Shown: positions 44,386 to 55,041 of the stretch, piece after piece
Layout: each line of letters begins with the position of its first letter
How positions within the stretch are numbered: the stretch's first letter is position 1
DNA from: Mastigamoeba balamuthi
Taxonomy: Eukaryota > Evosea > Mastigamoebida > Mastigamoebidae
Length of the DNA: 64,000 nt
Direction: 5' to 3'
Assembly: GCA_902651635.1 (NCBI GenBank)
Contig: CACRSC010000011.1
Span: 393,063 to 457,062, forward strand
Made by a program: the position numbers and the translations under genes
Notes under the pieces: model-generated
Seen by the model: the letters and a program-made list of their open reading frames with translations, nothing else
Database searches by the model: none
Told to the model about the DNA's origin: nothing

Positions 44386-45200
44386 TCATTCACTATTCAC
44401 TGCTACACAAGAAGATGCAGCAGATGCCTCAGAGGTTATGGAACAGGGACTCCAGTAGTTTGTTATTTTGTGCCATTGTCTTGCATGGTACTGGGCCATA
44501 CCATTGATCACCATTTTGGCTATGTAGTATCTGAGTGACGAGTGGTGCATCAAGAGCGTCCCGTCCTTGGGGGTCCAGGTGTATGCCTGGTGTTTGTATG
44601 ATGTGTTTGATGGTACTGGTGCAATGGTACTTTGTGCAGTGTTGACTGTGTGTGACTCGTCATTTCTGGAAAAAGTCACACATTTATTTGGGTTAATCAG
44701 GAGTCCTGCTTCCTTCATGTCCATGACATATTTCAGTAGCGTTTCGAGCTTCTGTAGTGTGTATGCCAGGAGTACCATGTCATCTGTGTATACCAGTACT
44801 CCTCTTTTTGGGCCACGAATATCCTGGGCATCTGTGTGGGTTTCTATTTGGTGCAGGTGTGTTTTATTGCGAGGTTGAAGAGTGTGCACAACAGGGGGTC
44901 GCCCTGTCATACTCCTCAGTGTATTTTGACCCACTCAGTGGGGCCATGTGCGGTTCAGGACCGGGCTTCAGCGATGGTGTATAGTGCCATTATGTTTCGT
45001 TCCAGGGTGTCGCCAATATTATTGTATTTTGAAATGCTGCTATATGCAATATGGTCTCGATGTAAGGAGTCATATGCTTTCTTTAGGTCTATGTACACTG
45101 CACCTTTCCAGTGTCCTGGTGCTCCTGATGCTGCACAACAGGGAGGTCAGCAGCTGTGGCTGCGGTTCCAGCCCTAAGATGACGCACGTGCACTTCACAG
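44386..45200 (-). mobile_element. Non-LTR retrotransposon reverse transcriptase remnant
   Basis: On the minus strand, in frames broken by stops, the RT blocks appear in order. VYIDLKKAYDSLHRDH (block 3, the first catalytic Asp) is near 45100. QGDPLLCTLFNLAI (block 4) is near 44900. LVYTDDMVLLAYT (block 5, an F/YxDD box) is near 44790, followed by a thumb-like AGLLINPNKCVTF. The order and spacing are those of LINE-type elements. Stops between blocks mean it is inactive. The region is more AT-rich than the host genes. Confidence 0.75.
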
Positions 45201-45564
45201 TGCTCCACCCCACCTTCACACCCCACCCTCAAATTGTACTGTAGGACTGTGCATGTGCACAGCCCAAACAGGGGCACACCACACTGTCATCTGCACTGGT
45301 GGATCGGCATCTTGTGGCAGCCAAGTGATACACTTCAACTGTGTGATTTCATCCATCACGGGGGGTGTTCTGAGTGATTTTGCTGTTCTGCTTTGCTCAT
45401 CACGGGGTGCTCGATGCTGGGTCCATACGTGCTGACGTTAATTCTTTGCCCATTATTTCTGTTCTGCGGCCATCAGCAGGGCAGCCAAGGAGCGGCACTC
45501 CAGCCCCAAAGCTGTGGGCTGTTGACCGGGCTTTTGGTGTGATACCTTGCTCATGCTCGTCCCC

Positions 45565-46715
45565 GATTTTTCATTTGAGAATTGTAATTCCAAATTTGTT
45601 GACAGATTCAGAGAGAGAGAGTCATGAGAATGCTGATCCCTAGTACATGATGAAGTCACCATTGCTCTCTTGCACTTGCTGCAAACGGAAAGGAACAGAA
45701 TTCTCTAAATGCTGAGCATACTCCACTCCAAGCTTCTTCCACTCAGAGCGAATGGTGCATTCCAACTGATTGATGTTTCTCGGATTGCGCATAGAAACAC
45801 GAGCCTTTAGAAGTCCCCAAACGTTTTCAATTGGATTAGATCAGGACTGCATGCTGGCCATGAGATGCAGGCCACATTATGATCTCTCTTCCACTTCTGA
45901 GCAATACGACTTCAATGTTTCGAGTCATTGTCCTCATGCAAAGACCAATCTCTGAATCTCTTTCCAAAGAGAATTCTGGCAGAAGGTAGTAAGTAGTGTT
46001 TGTAAATATCGCACATTCCAACTCCAGTGAGATTTCTTTGAAAATCTGCAAGTTACCAAATCCTTGAGCAGAAAAGCAGTCCCACACATTCAGCTTGCCT
46101 GCATATTTCACAGTCCTTTGCACAAACCGGGCTCCTTTGCATTGCCAGACCTTTCGTGTCCATCCACCAATACGAAATGTTGCCTCATCTGTCCATAGAA
46201 CACTATTCCAATTCCTATTCTGGTTCTCCTTGACATACTGGAGTCGCCTTTCACATTGCTTCTTGGTGAGTAGTGGTTTCAACAATGGCTTTCCATAATA
46301 TAAGCCTCCTTCTTTTGCTCTGCGCTGAACTGTTAAGGGTGACACCTGGATACCCTGGCCTTTGAGTATAGCTGATACTTGACTTGACGCGATCCATGCA
46401 GAGCAGATTTCTGTTTCTTTTGAAGTATCTTTTTGTCCTGGCTCTGTGTGGTTATTCTCCTCCTTCCATGTGGGCCAGGCCAGTCACAGGGGCAGGTATT
46501 CCTCCAATGTCTTGCTGTTTTTATGTCCACTCCAACGTATTTTGCAGCTGCAGCAACAGACATATGTGGGCCCTTCTCATGCTGAACAAACCACAACATT
46601 CACATAGTTAGTTCTGAGCTAAGATCTGTAAGAAAGAAAAATATGAATAGATAAATTATGAAGGATCAGCATTCACTAACGGGTATCCAATTCTCAAACA
46701 AAATTTCATTTTTCT
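45565..46715 (-). mobile_element. Tc1/mariner-family DNA transposon, degenerate
   Basis: A minus-strand transposase remnant begins with a helix-turn-helix part (VAAAAKYVGVDIKTARHW; RVSRCHP). It continues with KPLLTKKQCERRLQYVKENQ, the first catalytic Asp in VLWTDEATFRIGG and VWDCFSAQGFGNLQIF. After a frame break it reads RDWSLHEDNDSKH (second Asp) and CISWPACSPDL, ending near 45643. The order matches Tc1 transposases. Imperfect inverted ends are visible: ATTTGAGAATTGTAATTCC with CTGATCC on the left (about 45567-45645), and GGATCAGCATTC with CCAATTCTCAAAC on the right (about 46665-46705). Stops and frameshifts make it inactive. Confidence 0.75.
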
Positions 46716-49132
46716 GATCTAGATTCAATGAACTGACCAGGGAGCTCATTTTGATGCAGACTGTACCACGGAATTTGGAACAAGCAGGTCTTCCCCTCAT
46801 CTCATGTTCTCTTTCCCGTTTCTTTCTTCTTTCCTAATCTCCTTCGATACCCCATGAGATAGGTATCATTTAAACACAGCTGGGCCCTGTGCTCTGTACG
46901 TCTTGTGAACCTCGGGTGTTTGCATCGGGCCCCGAGGTGGTGGGCAAGGACCCCGGCAAGCTTCACCAGCAGCATCTTGTTGTCCGGGGCAACGAGCGCC
47001 TGCACAGCCCACTGCTGTTTTCCATTCAGTGGCAGACCCGCGGCCCTCATTTCGTCCCTCCTCACGCTCGTCTCTCATCGTGCGCCTGTTAAAAGGTCTG
47101 CCTCAGTCATGCTCACCAGCTCGTCATTCTCACATGGGGTCCTTGTTCGATGCCTGTGAGATGTACAGCTCGAGCAGCTTCATGAACGGCTTCTTGGGAC
47201 CCAGGTCCCATTGGCGATCCCTCACATGGGTCTGCTCTGCACGTCAGAGGGCATCAACATCAACACCACAGACGGCGGGCTGTCGGACTCGTCATAGTAT
47301 TGTTTCTCAGCCCCCATCTCCGAACCCGGTGGAAGAGTATACGCACGTAAAGGACTGCCCCCTGACGGAATCGACCCGGGGGCGCAATCGGCCATCTCTT
47401 GGGCCCTCGTCCGACACCCACGATGCGCACAACGCAGCAGCGGCAGCCCACAAAGGATCTGAACCCCACCAAATTTTGGTTCGCGTCCAGACTCTTGGGA
47501 CCCGACTGGGGCGGGGCTATTGTGGGGCGCTGCCCGTCGGCCGTGGGAGGGCATGATGCCACGAGGGGACGCGGGGGGCTTGGTGGCGGTGGCGCGCGGT
47601 CTGGGCCAGAGGAAAACAATAACATTTTACGGCCCAACTGCCTCTGGATATTTAACGGGCACAATTGCTTCTGGAGATGAGGAGTTGCCCGTGTGGGATA
47701 TCACAAGATACGGAGGGACCCATAAACACCCCTCTGGGAGGGTTTTCCGGGGTGATCTGCAGGCGGACGGGTGCCCAAGTGACATTGGTCTGCTGACCCG
47801 GATTGCACTTCCCGCCCCCCAGCAGCCCGTGCCAACGAAAATCAGGCATGGAAAGACGTCCCTCAGCGTCTCGATTCACTTGCCCTCGTAAATATGCCGT
47901 CTGTCAGGCGCATACTCGCAACCACCACTGCGGGAGCTGCGTTGGCCTCCCTGAGTGCCCTCCCTCTGTCCTCCCAACCCCACATTTTTCACGACGGGGA
48001 TGCGGGGTGCTGTGCAGTCAGTCCTCTGGATGTCACAGCAACCGGGCATTATGGGATGTTTCACTTTTTGTGATGTTTTGGAACTGGTGCCATGGCAAAC
48101 ACCTCCCTCCCGCCTAATTGAATCCTACTCTCGTTTCCGTTTCAACCTAATCGTTCTTTGAGAAGAGTTTCCACGTGAGGAGGAAAGGGAGGCATGCATG
48201 CTGTGACAGGTGCTCTTGGAGATCGTGGCCTCGTGGAAGGGGTTCGCCAACGTCATCGCGAAGCACTACCCAGATGCCGAGTTGCTGGCAAAGCAGGAAA
48301 AGTGAGAGGGCTTTCTCCTGTTCCTGCCTAACCAACCTTGTCTCATTGCTACAGGATTCTGAGCACGGACAGCTTGAGCACAAGTTCTTCACCACTGCCG
48401 AGCTCGACTTCATTGCCAGTTCTGTGGAACTTGGTGCGGGCTTTCACACTCTGCTTACTTTCTGCACTCTCACCCGGGTGAGCACAATGACACAGAGGGA
48501 AACATACACAGGTTGGTGGCCGACAAGTGGCAGAATGCAGTCATTGGCACGATAAGGTACGTCATGGTGGCGCGCAAGGGGAAGATGGGAGAAAAGTTGG
48601 CAGAGGAATTGGAGCCCGAGAAGGGGGAGCACCCCAGCACTACTGATATGTGCCATCGTGAAGTGCTTCACATCAGGCATCACTGGTCTCACAGAAGAGA
48701 GTAAGTAAAGGTGAGAGCAAGAGCAGGAAAGCATATTCTGAGTATAGGTGAGGCAAAGTGACTAAGTGTGTTCACCAGAACTGAAAGACCCATAAAGGCA
48801 TTGCACGCCTCGCTTGCCTCTTAATTCGCTTCAAAAGACCTACTCAGATTGTGTATCTCATCGTAACTCACTCAGCTCACCCTTGGCCAAAAGTGAGATA
48901 CTCAGGCAGGTGAGTTGGGAGTGTTATCGACCCTACAGGTTGAGGCTCGCTTGTCGCTGAAGGTCCACATCGGTCCACATTCTGTCCCTGCAGATCCGCC
49001 AGTATCCAGATGGGCCAACCAGACTGGTTACCTGCTGTAGCACAACCATCATCGGATTTTCGCGTATCTTTTGGAAATCAGATATTCCCATTTTCAGCGG
49101 ATCTGGCGAACAAAACAACGGCTCACGGTTTC
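46716..49132. other. Accessory region with gene fragments, no complete gene
   Basis: Protein-like blocks occur without a full gene. 46900-47240 (minus) reads LGPKKPFMKLLELYISQASNKDP and, in another frame, VAPDNKMLLVKLAGVLAHHLGA. 47580-47880 (plus) reads RKTITFYGPTASGYLTGTIASGDEELP. 48200-48580 (plus) can be read as three spliceable pieces: IVASWKGFANVIAKHYPDAE; STDSLEHKFFTTAELDFIA; RLVADKWQNAVIGTI. They have plausible GT...AG junctions at about 48301-48353 and 48436-48499. I could not assign any to a family. They may be decayed or partly duplicated host genes dragged in with mobile DNA. Confidence 0.3.
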
Positions 49133-50503
49133 ATGCTGCGGTGCTGTGCTGTGCTGAGCGCGCTTGCCGTGGCGGCCCTCGCTGCCCCCACGAGCTGCTA
49201 CTCTTCGTACCCTCGCCACTACGTCGCCCCTCGCGTCGCCGACCCCCCGGCCATCGACGGCGTCGTCGACGGCGACCCCGCGTGGGCCACGTCGCCCTGG
49301 ACCGACCCCTTCGTCGACATCACGGGCCGCCACGACCGCAAGCCCTACCTCGAGACGCGCGCCAAGATGGCGTGGGACGACCGCTGCCTCTACGTCGGCG
49401 CTGTCCTCGAGGAACCGCAGGCGTGGGCCAACCTCACGCTCCACAACAGCGTCATCTTCCGCGACAGCGACTTCGAGGTACCCCTGTGGTCTCCGCCACT
49501 GTTACAGCCACCTCTTTAGCAGAGCACACAGCAGCCTTATGCCCTGGGCTCTCTTCTGGTTCAACAAGTAATTTATTATGATTCAATTGATTTTCCTGAA
49601 TCAGAACGACATGTTTCATTTGTGCTGATCGATAGGAGCTCTTCAGGTGTTTGTGGACCCTGATGGCAGCACGCACTACTACAAGGAGCTTGAGTTCAAT
49701 GCGCGTGCCGTCGACTGGAACCTCCTCGTCGTGCGCCCGTACCTAAACGGCGGCCCTGCCGTCTGCAACGCCACCGAACCCGGGCAGTGCGCCACGTCTG
49801 CCCCCGACTTCAACGTCTCGTGGTGGGACGTGTCGCCGTCGATCAGGGCCGCCGCCTCCGTCGACGGGGCGCTCAACGACCCGCTGGTCGGATCCAAGTC
49901 GTGGTCCATCGAGGCCTGCATTCCGCTGGAGCAGTACGTGAGGTTCGAGAGCAGGCCGAGGGCTCCTCGCTGTGGGCGACCTGTGGCGCATCAACTTCAG
50001 CCGCGTTCAGTGGCACGTGCACGTCGAGAAGCGCGCCGACGGCACCGCGTATTACGCCAAGGACGAGGGGCGCCCAGAGGAGAACTGGCTCTGGCAGCCC
50101 ACGGGCGTCGTCAACGTGCACCTCCCCGAGCGCTGGGGCTACGTGCAGTTCGCCTCCGGGCCGTCCACTCCGGCTCGCCCGGACCCGACGTGGCCCGTGA
50201 GGTCCGCGCTGGCCGCCGTGTACGAGGCAGAGAAGGTACCCCGGGGTCCTAGGATGCGTTGCCCACTTCTGAACATCCGGGCAGACATATGCGGCGCTGT
50301 ATGGAACAGGATACACGGATAGCATAGAAGCACTCGTGCAGAACGCGAGGCTGGACAAGGACGTCGCTGCCGGCAGCGAATGCGCACAGAAACCAGAGAT
50401 CCGCACCGAGGGCGGCGGGTTCGTGGCAACGGTGCTCGCCGCCGACAAGACACACGTCGGCCGCATCCGCGACGACCGTTACACCACCGTCGATTGGCTG
50501 TGA
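49133..50503 (+). CDS. Secreted CBM9-like carbohydrate-binding protein, one apparent frameshift
   Basis: The first exon (49133-49477) has a signal peptide (MLRCCAVLSALAVAALA) and the CBM9-type opening PPAIDGVVDGDPAW, then AKMAWDDRCLYVGAVLEE. The second region (49647-50235) continues FVDPDGSTHYYKELEFNA and WSIEACIPLEQY, and later GDLWRINFSRVQWHV and LWQPTGVVNVHLPERWGYV, in family order. The last exon (50285-50503) ends TTVDWL. Between IPLEQY and GDLWRIN the frame moves by one base (49935-49985) with no spliceable intron to explain it, so this is a sequencing indel or a real lesion. Related proteins are extracellular; the sugar bound is unknown. A GATATTCCC motif lies 50 bp upstream of the start. 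Confidence 0.72.
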
Positions 50504-50773
50504 GGATCAAAGTCCCTCGGCCGGCGAGCTTCCTCAGATCAGTCAACGAAACCGCAACTGAAACGAGAAGCGGGCGAAGCGGCCATTGCTCAAGTGGGGC
50601 AGTTCCATTGTTAGGATCCCTGCGTGCTAGAGTGCGTTGTGGCGAGTGCGGTGGGTGTCGCGGCATGTCGTATGCTGTGTTAAGCGGGTCTTTGCGGGAG
50701 GGAGGTGGTGCTTGCACCCCAGTCGGCGTGGTCGATGTGATAAGAGTCTACGAAGTCAGCACAACGCAGTTAT
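50504..50773. other. Convergent intergenic region
   Basis: This is 270 bp between the 3' ends of the CBM9-like gene and the first CZB-domain gene. No motif or open frame of interest was seen. Confidence 0.3.
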
Positions 50774-51442
50774 TTATGTGAAGGCCGCGGAGACCTGGCG
50801 CTCGTGCATCAGGTTGAGCGACGAGAGCAGCCTCTTGGAGACACTATTGATAGGCGAGTCCTCGGCGGAGACCTGGTGCATCGCCTCCTCCGGGTCCTCG
50901 AGCGACAGGGCGATCAGGCTGCTCGACTCGGTGTGGAATTTCTCGTGCGTCGACACCAGGAAGTCGTACATCCTCGGGTCCTTGAACGAGCTCGGCGTCT
51001 TGGTTGAGAGCCACTTACCGAAGGGGCACGTGCGAGCATCGTGGACTGATGCGGGCCTGACCTGCTCCCTCGAGGGCTCGGGGCCCGTGTGCGAGATTAC
51101 GAGGTTCCGCAGCCGGGAGAGCCACTCCTCGTGGGCGTGGATCACGTTCTTCAGATCGAGCTCCTCGAGGCTCACCTCCTCCAGAAGCTCTGCGTCTGGC
51201 ACGGCCGCGGACGAGGACATGGGGCCTCCCCTTTGAGAGAGCCCACCGCTCTCTACGTGCCCCTTCGTCTGCTCCGTCTCGTCGTCGTTGTGGATAGCCT
51301 GGCCGTTGTCGCGGACGAAGAGCGCCGGAGCTGAGAGGTGCAGGTGCGGCTTGACGACCACGCGCGAGGAAGATGTCGTGGTGAAGCCGCCGGACGAGGC
51401 AGCGCTCCTCGCCACAGCAGTGTGTCCGTGCACAATCCCCAT
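50774..51442 (-). CDS. CZB (chemoreceptor zinc-binding)-like domain protein, copy 1
   Basis: This is a single-exon gene of 222 aa starting MGIVHGHTAVARSA. Residues 1-85 are low-complexity and probably disordered. Residues 90-175 match the CZB pattern: VIHAHEEWLSRL (His104, Trp107), TCPFGKWL (Cys139), then STHEKFH (His166 and His170). That is the 3-His/1-Cys zinc site of bacterial CZB domains, which sense zinc or hypochlorous acid in chemoreceptors and cyclase regulators. The C-terminus (EDSPINSVSKRLLSSLNLMHERQ) is a helix shared by all four paralogues. No transmembrane or signalling partner domain is present, so it may act as a free cytosolic sensor or zinc buffer; that is inference. Confidence 0.75.
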   Translation of the reverse strand: MGIVHGHTAVARSAASSGGFTTTSSSRVVVKPHLHLSAPALFVRDNGQAIHNDDETEQTKGHVESGGLSQRGGPMSSSAAVPDAELLEEVSLEELDLKNVIHAHEEWLSRLRNLVISHTGPEPSREQVRPASVHDARTCPFGKWLSTKTPSSFKDPRMYDFLVSTHEKFHTESSSLIALSLEDPEEAMHQVSAEDSPINSVSKRLLSSLNLMHERQVSAAFT

Positions 51443-51541
51443 CTCCTTCCTGCAGTCTATTTTTGCACAGTGCAGATCAGAATTAAATGTTCCGTCGTTC
51501 CTCGGAATGCCATGATGGTCCTTCCTCCTTGAACTTCAACG

Positions 51542-51880
51542 TCACTGGATCCTGCATGCCTGACCTCGAGCGCTGAGTGTCTCCGCAAGAGCCTGATGGG
51601 CAGATTCGAGTACGTGCTCGGTCGTGCGCGGACGGATGAAGTCCTCGCCCAACCGCCAGCCGGCTCCCATCACAGAAGGACTACTGCATTGCGCATCAGG
51701 AATCACTCTACCTGAAGGCGCCACATCTCCGTCCCGACTCCTCTTCCTCTTATCGCAGTTGAAGAACAGCACTCACCGGTTCGGGGCGTAGAAGCTCTGG
51801 CCCAGCCACCATCTGAGTGACTGTGGGGGAATCAGCATGACCTTGTCGGGGATGTCAGCCTTGGTGAGCTCCTCAGGCAT
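51542..51880 (-). CDS. Small hypothetical protein (81 aa), two exons
   Basis: The ATG at 51880 opens MPEELTKADIPDKVMLIPPQ, then SLRWWLGQSFYAPN. A 93-bp intron (51684-51776, GTGAGT donor, TGCAG acceptor) joins in frame to SPSVMGAGWRLGEDFIRP and a terminal helix EHVLESAHQALAETL. The exon lengths (104 and 142 nt) sum to a whole frame, which supports the model. It lies between CZB copies 1 and 2 on the same strand. No family was recognised; it may be a fragment of a larger gene. Confidence 0.4.
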
Positions 51881-52774
51881 TGGCTGTTTATTTGCTACAA
51901 CGAGATCAATGCCACTCCCAGAAATCGGTCACAGCTAGACATGGAGTATTCTGTTTTGGGAGGCAGGTACAGCTCTCTGAAGGAATCTGGGTCTTGGTCA
52001 TGCGTATCATGCCCGTGATCTGAGCCGTGTTATCTCACCCCAGGCTTACGGTGAGGTTGAGTGAGTTACGACAAGATTCCCGTATCTTAGATGGACTCTT
52101 GAGTAGAGGGCAATGCAAGAGATGGATATATGTCTCAGCTGATCAAAGAGTCTGTCAGTTCTGATAAACAAATATCACGGCGCAAAGGGGTTCGCCAGGT
52201 TGTTTCAAGCTGCTTTTTCTGGTGCTGTTCAAAATGGTCTGCCTCAAATTACTGAATAGAATTCCAGCCAAAGTAGCAACCAAATTGAGAGCAATGAGAG
52301 TAGCACCTGACAGCGAGAGTTTGAAGTCTGGCTACAGGCTTGCTCTGCGGAAAAGGTAAACTCCACATTCAATCGATTTTATGAAGGGTCATGTGCAAAC
52401 TGTACTACGTGTCGAGGCACACATTTACTCCAAATTGAACGAGGAGTGAGAGAGGAGGGAAGTGATCTCAGGTAAATGGCAACTTAGAGCTCAGGGATGA
52501 ATTCCAGGGATGCCAGTACGGGGTATCCTTAGGCATCCTTGGTGAGTGGTGGGTGCCAGAATTTGCCTATCTTTTCCTTACCAATTGGAAAGTTGCAACT
52601 TCCCTTTCTGATTGTTATACCTCTTGCAATTGCTTATTGCAAAATGTCATTACCCGCCTAGGGTATCGAAACTCAAATGCCAGCTACGGTACCAGAATGT
52701 GCGTTATTTCGCCTCGAGGGATAAATCAACTATCGGAAACCGTGCACCGTGCGCGGCTCGCATGCACCTCGGGA
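51881..52774. other. Intergenic 0.9 kb, AT-richer, no gene seen
   Basis: The composition is less GC-rich than the neighbouring genes. There is no open frame of useful length with protein-like content, and no repeat beyond short runs. It separates the small hypothetical gene's 5' end from the 3' end of CZB copy 2. Confidence 0.35.
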
Positions 52775-53416
52775 CTAGGAGAAGGCTGCAGCCACCTGGC
52801 GCTTCTGCATCACGCCCAGCGACGTGATAAGCTTCTGGGAGATGCTGTTGATGGGCGAGTCCTCCCGCGAGATCTGGCTCTGCGCCTGCTGCAGGTCCTC
52901 TAGCGACAGGGAGATCAGCTTGCTCGACGCCTGGTGGAACTTCTCGTGCAGCGACTTAAGGTGGTGGTAGACCCGCGGGTCCTTGAACGACTTGGGCCCC
53001 TTGGTCTCTAGCCACCTGCCGAACGAGCACGTGTTGGCGTCGTGGGCCGTCTTGAGGTCCTCCTTGAGCGTCTTCCCGTCCATGATGAGCTGCCGCAGCT
53101 TCGCGATCCACGCCTTGTGGCCCTGGACCACGCTGTTCAGGTCCAGCTCCTCGAGGCTGACCACCTCCAGCGCCTCTAGCTCCGGCACCACCGCAGCCGA
53201 GACCGCGGAGATCTGCCTCTCGGGCCCCGCGGTGGTGCTCGTGCCCTGCTCCGACTTGGTCTCCTCGGCCTCGTCGTACGGCATGTCCGTGCGCTGCGGC
53301 AGGGCCGACACCATCGCGGGCTGCGAGCGGTGCGGTCGCACCTCGACGCGCGACGAAGTGCACGCAGACTGTGGGGCACTTCGCACACTGACAGTGCGCC
53401 CCTGCACTATCCCCAT
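52775..53416 (-). CDS. CZB-like domain protein, copy 2
   Basis: Single exon, 213 aa, starting at the conserved MGIVQGRTVSVRSAP; an upstream in-frame ATG (53470) is outside the conserved block and less likely. The zinc-site pattern is intact: VVQGHKAWIAKL, TCSFGRWLETKG and SLHEKFHQASS. The lead-in VVSLEELDLNSV and the closing EDSPINSISQKLITSLGVMQKRQVAAAF are shared with the other copies. The N-terminal 80 residues are diverged and low-complexity, as in the rest of the group. It is more distant from copies 3 and 4 than they are from each other. Confidence 0.75.
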   Translation of the reverse strand: MGIVQGRTVSVRSAPQSACTSSRVEVRPHRSQPAMVSALPQRTDMPYDEAEETKSEQGTSTTAGPERQISAVSAAVVPELEALEVVSLEELDLNSVVQGHKAWIAKLRQLIMDGKTLKEDLKTAHDANTCSFGRWLETKGPKSFKDPRVYHHLKSLHEKFHQASSKLISLSLEDLQQAQSQISREDSPINSISQKLITSLGVMQKRQVAAAFS

Positions 53417-53636
53417 TTCGGCAGCACCCGAAAGGCTCGGGTCCGAGAAGAAGTGTGAGAATTCTCGCACCCCTTCTCAAAGGAAAAACTTGTCAATCCT
53501 GACTCACCGCTTTAAATCTTGCTCAGATGGGGTCACACGTGAGGTGAACCGACAGGAGTCGTATGCTGTAATGCGTCAGGTGATTCAGCCGGTTATCTGT
53601 GCAATGGTCGACCGCCGCCTGAAATTGCGTGTGTCC

Positions 53637-54260
53637 TCATGTGAACGCAGCGGCGACCTGGCGCCTCTGCATGTGGCTCAGGGCATCGATCAGGCTCCTC
53701 GAGATGCTGTTGACGGGCGAGTCCTCGCGGGCCAGCTCGCTCCGCGCACGCTGGGGATCCACGAGCGACAGGGCCAGCAGCTCGCCCGACGCTGCGTGGA
53801 ACTGCTCGTGGGTCGTCCGCAGGAAGTCGTACAGCCCCGGGTCCCTGAACGACCCAGGCGTCTTGGTGCCCAGCCACCGCCCGAACGCGCACACCCGCGA
53901 GTCCGCGGCCCGCTGCACCTCGTCGCCGCGCAGCGACGACGACGACGACAGGCCGGCGCTGTGCACAGCCCTCCGGAGCCGCGCCAGCCACCGCTGGTGC
54001 CCCTCGATGACGCCGTTGAGGTCCAGCTCCTCGAGGCTCACCACGTCCTCTGGCTGTTGGTCCGAGGTCGGCGGTGGCAACGGTGACTGCAGCGGTGGGC
54101 GGGCGACGGGCGCTGCCCCCGTGTCCGACTGCGCGCGCCGCATTGTCGCACCGCCGAGCGAGGGCGGCGCGCGAGCACTGCCAACGCGGATGCGAGAGGT
54201 GGTCAGGACCGAGCTGGGTGCACTGCGGGCTGCTGACGGGCGACCGTGCACGATGCCCAT
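53637..54260 (-). CDS. CZB-like domain protein, copy 3
   Basis: Single exon, 207 aa, starting MGIVHGRPSAARSAPSS. The CZB pattern is complete: VIEGHQRWLARLRR, VCAFGRWLGTKTPG and TTHEQFHAASGE. The ends SLVDPQRARSELAREDSPV and SISRSLIDALSHMQRRQVAAAF match the group. Nearly the same sequence occurs in copy 4, with changes concentrated in the disordered N-terminal part, as expected if the zinc domain is under constraint. The start is followed upstream by an AATATTCGG motif at about 54280. Confidence 0.75.
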   Translation of the reverse strand: MGIVHGRPSAARSAPSSVLTTSRIRVGSARAPPSLGGATMRRAQSDTGAAPVARPPLQSPLPPPTSDQQPEDVVSLEELDLNGVIEGHQRWLARLRRAVHSAGLSSSSSLRGDEVQRAADSRVCAFGRWLGTKTPGSFRDPGLYDFLRTTHEQFHAASGELLALSLVDPQRARSELAREDSPVNSISRSLIDALSHMQRRQVAAAFT

Positions 54261-55041
54261 AGTTGTAGAAATGGAACAGAATATTCGGTTGCATTAAGTA
54301 GCACCCCGGAAAAGAACCACCGGTTTTGCTCCGACCAAAAGGCCCGGTTCATCCTGGAACAGTCACCCTCGCCATCCCACTCCGCCTTGTGTCAAACATT
54401 GCTGAAGGCCCTAGCAGGCGAGTCGGCCCTCCAGGCGAATCGGATAAACAGCGAGGGGTGTTATAACTCAACAGGTGGCAGTTTTTTGCAAAGAGATGAG
54501 AAAGACTGAAGGGTGGCGACAAACTCCTCACAGCCACGGTGCGCAAACAACTGTGCCGCACAACCAACCGGGCATTGTTTGTCGACGGTGCAGCATGGGA
54601 AGCACCTGTTCAGGCTCGAACATTGACCCGTTGGCGGCGGGAGCAGCGAGGAGAGCGTGGCCATGCGGCCTCTGGGCCCAGTGGTGGCAGCCCGCACTCC
54701 GCACCGCTGAGCCGTTCACGGCCACAAAGAGCACCGCTGGCGACTGCTGGGGCGTGAGGAAATCGCCCAGTAGACGTGGTCCGCGCTGCCCGCCTCGAGG
54801 AACTGGACCGTGAGGCCCGAGGGGAGCGATGGTGGCCGTGCGTAGGTCGAGAGGGCGTAGGTGGATCTTTGGTGGCGTGCTAATCCACAATCAAAAATCT
54901 CTGAGGCGCGTTCTAACTCCCCTTGCTCAGATGGGGTCACACGAGCGGTGAACCGACAGGAATCGGATTGTCGTTATGCGTCAGTTGATTCAGCCGGTTT
55001 TCTGTGCAATGGTCGACCCCCGCAAAAAATTGCCTGTGTCC
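54261..55041. other. Spacer between CZB copies 3 and 4, with a protein-like fragment
   Basis: On the minus strand, 54480-54850 contains blocks in different frames that look like remnants of one protein: LPSGLTVQFLEAGSADHVYW, then FVAVNGSAVR, then CCTVDKQCPVGCAAQLF and HRGCEEFVATL. Frame changes between them suggest a decayed Cys-rich gene or one with unrecognised introns. I cannot assign it. The promoter of copy 3 should lie at 54261-54400. Confidence 0.3.

Noticed and set aside
44257-44410. Direct repeats that might form a CRISPR-like array
   Set aside because: Only two full repeat units, irregular spacing, and a eukaryotic context; they look like a decayed tandem repeat.
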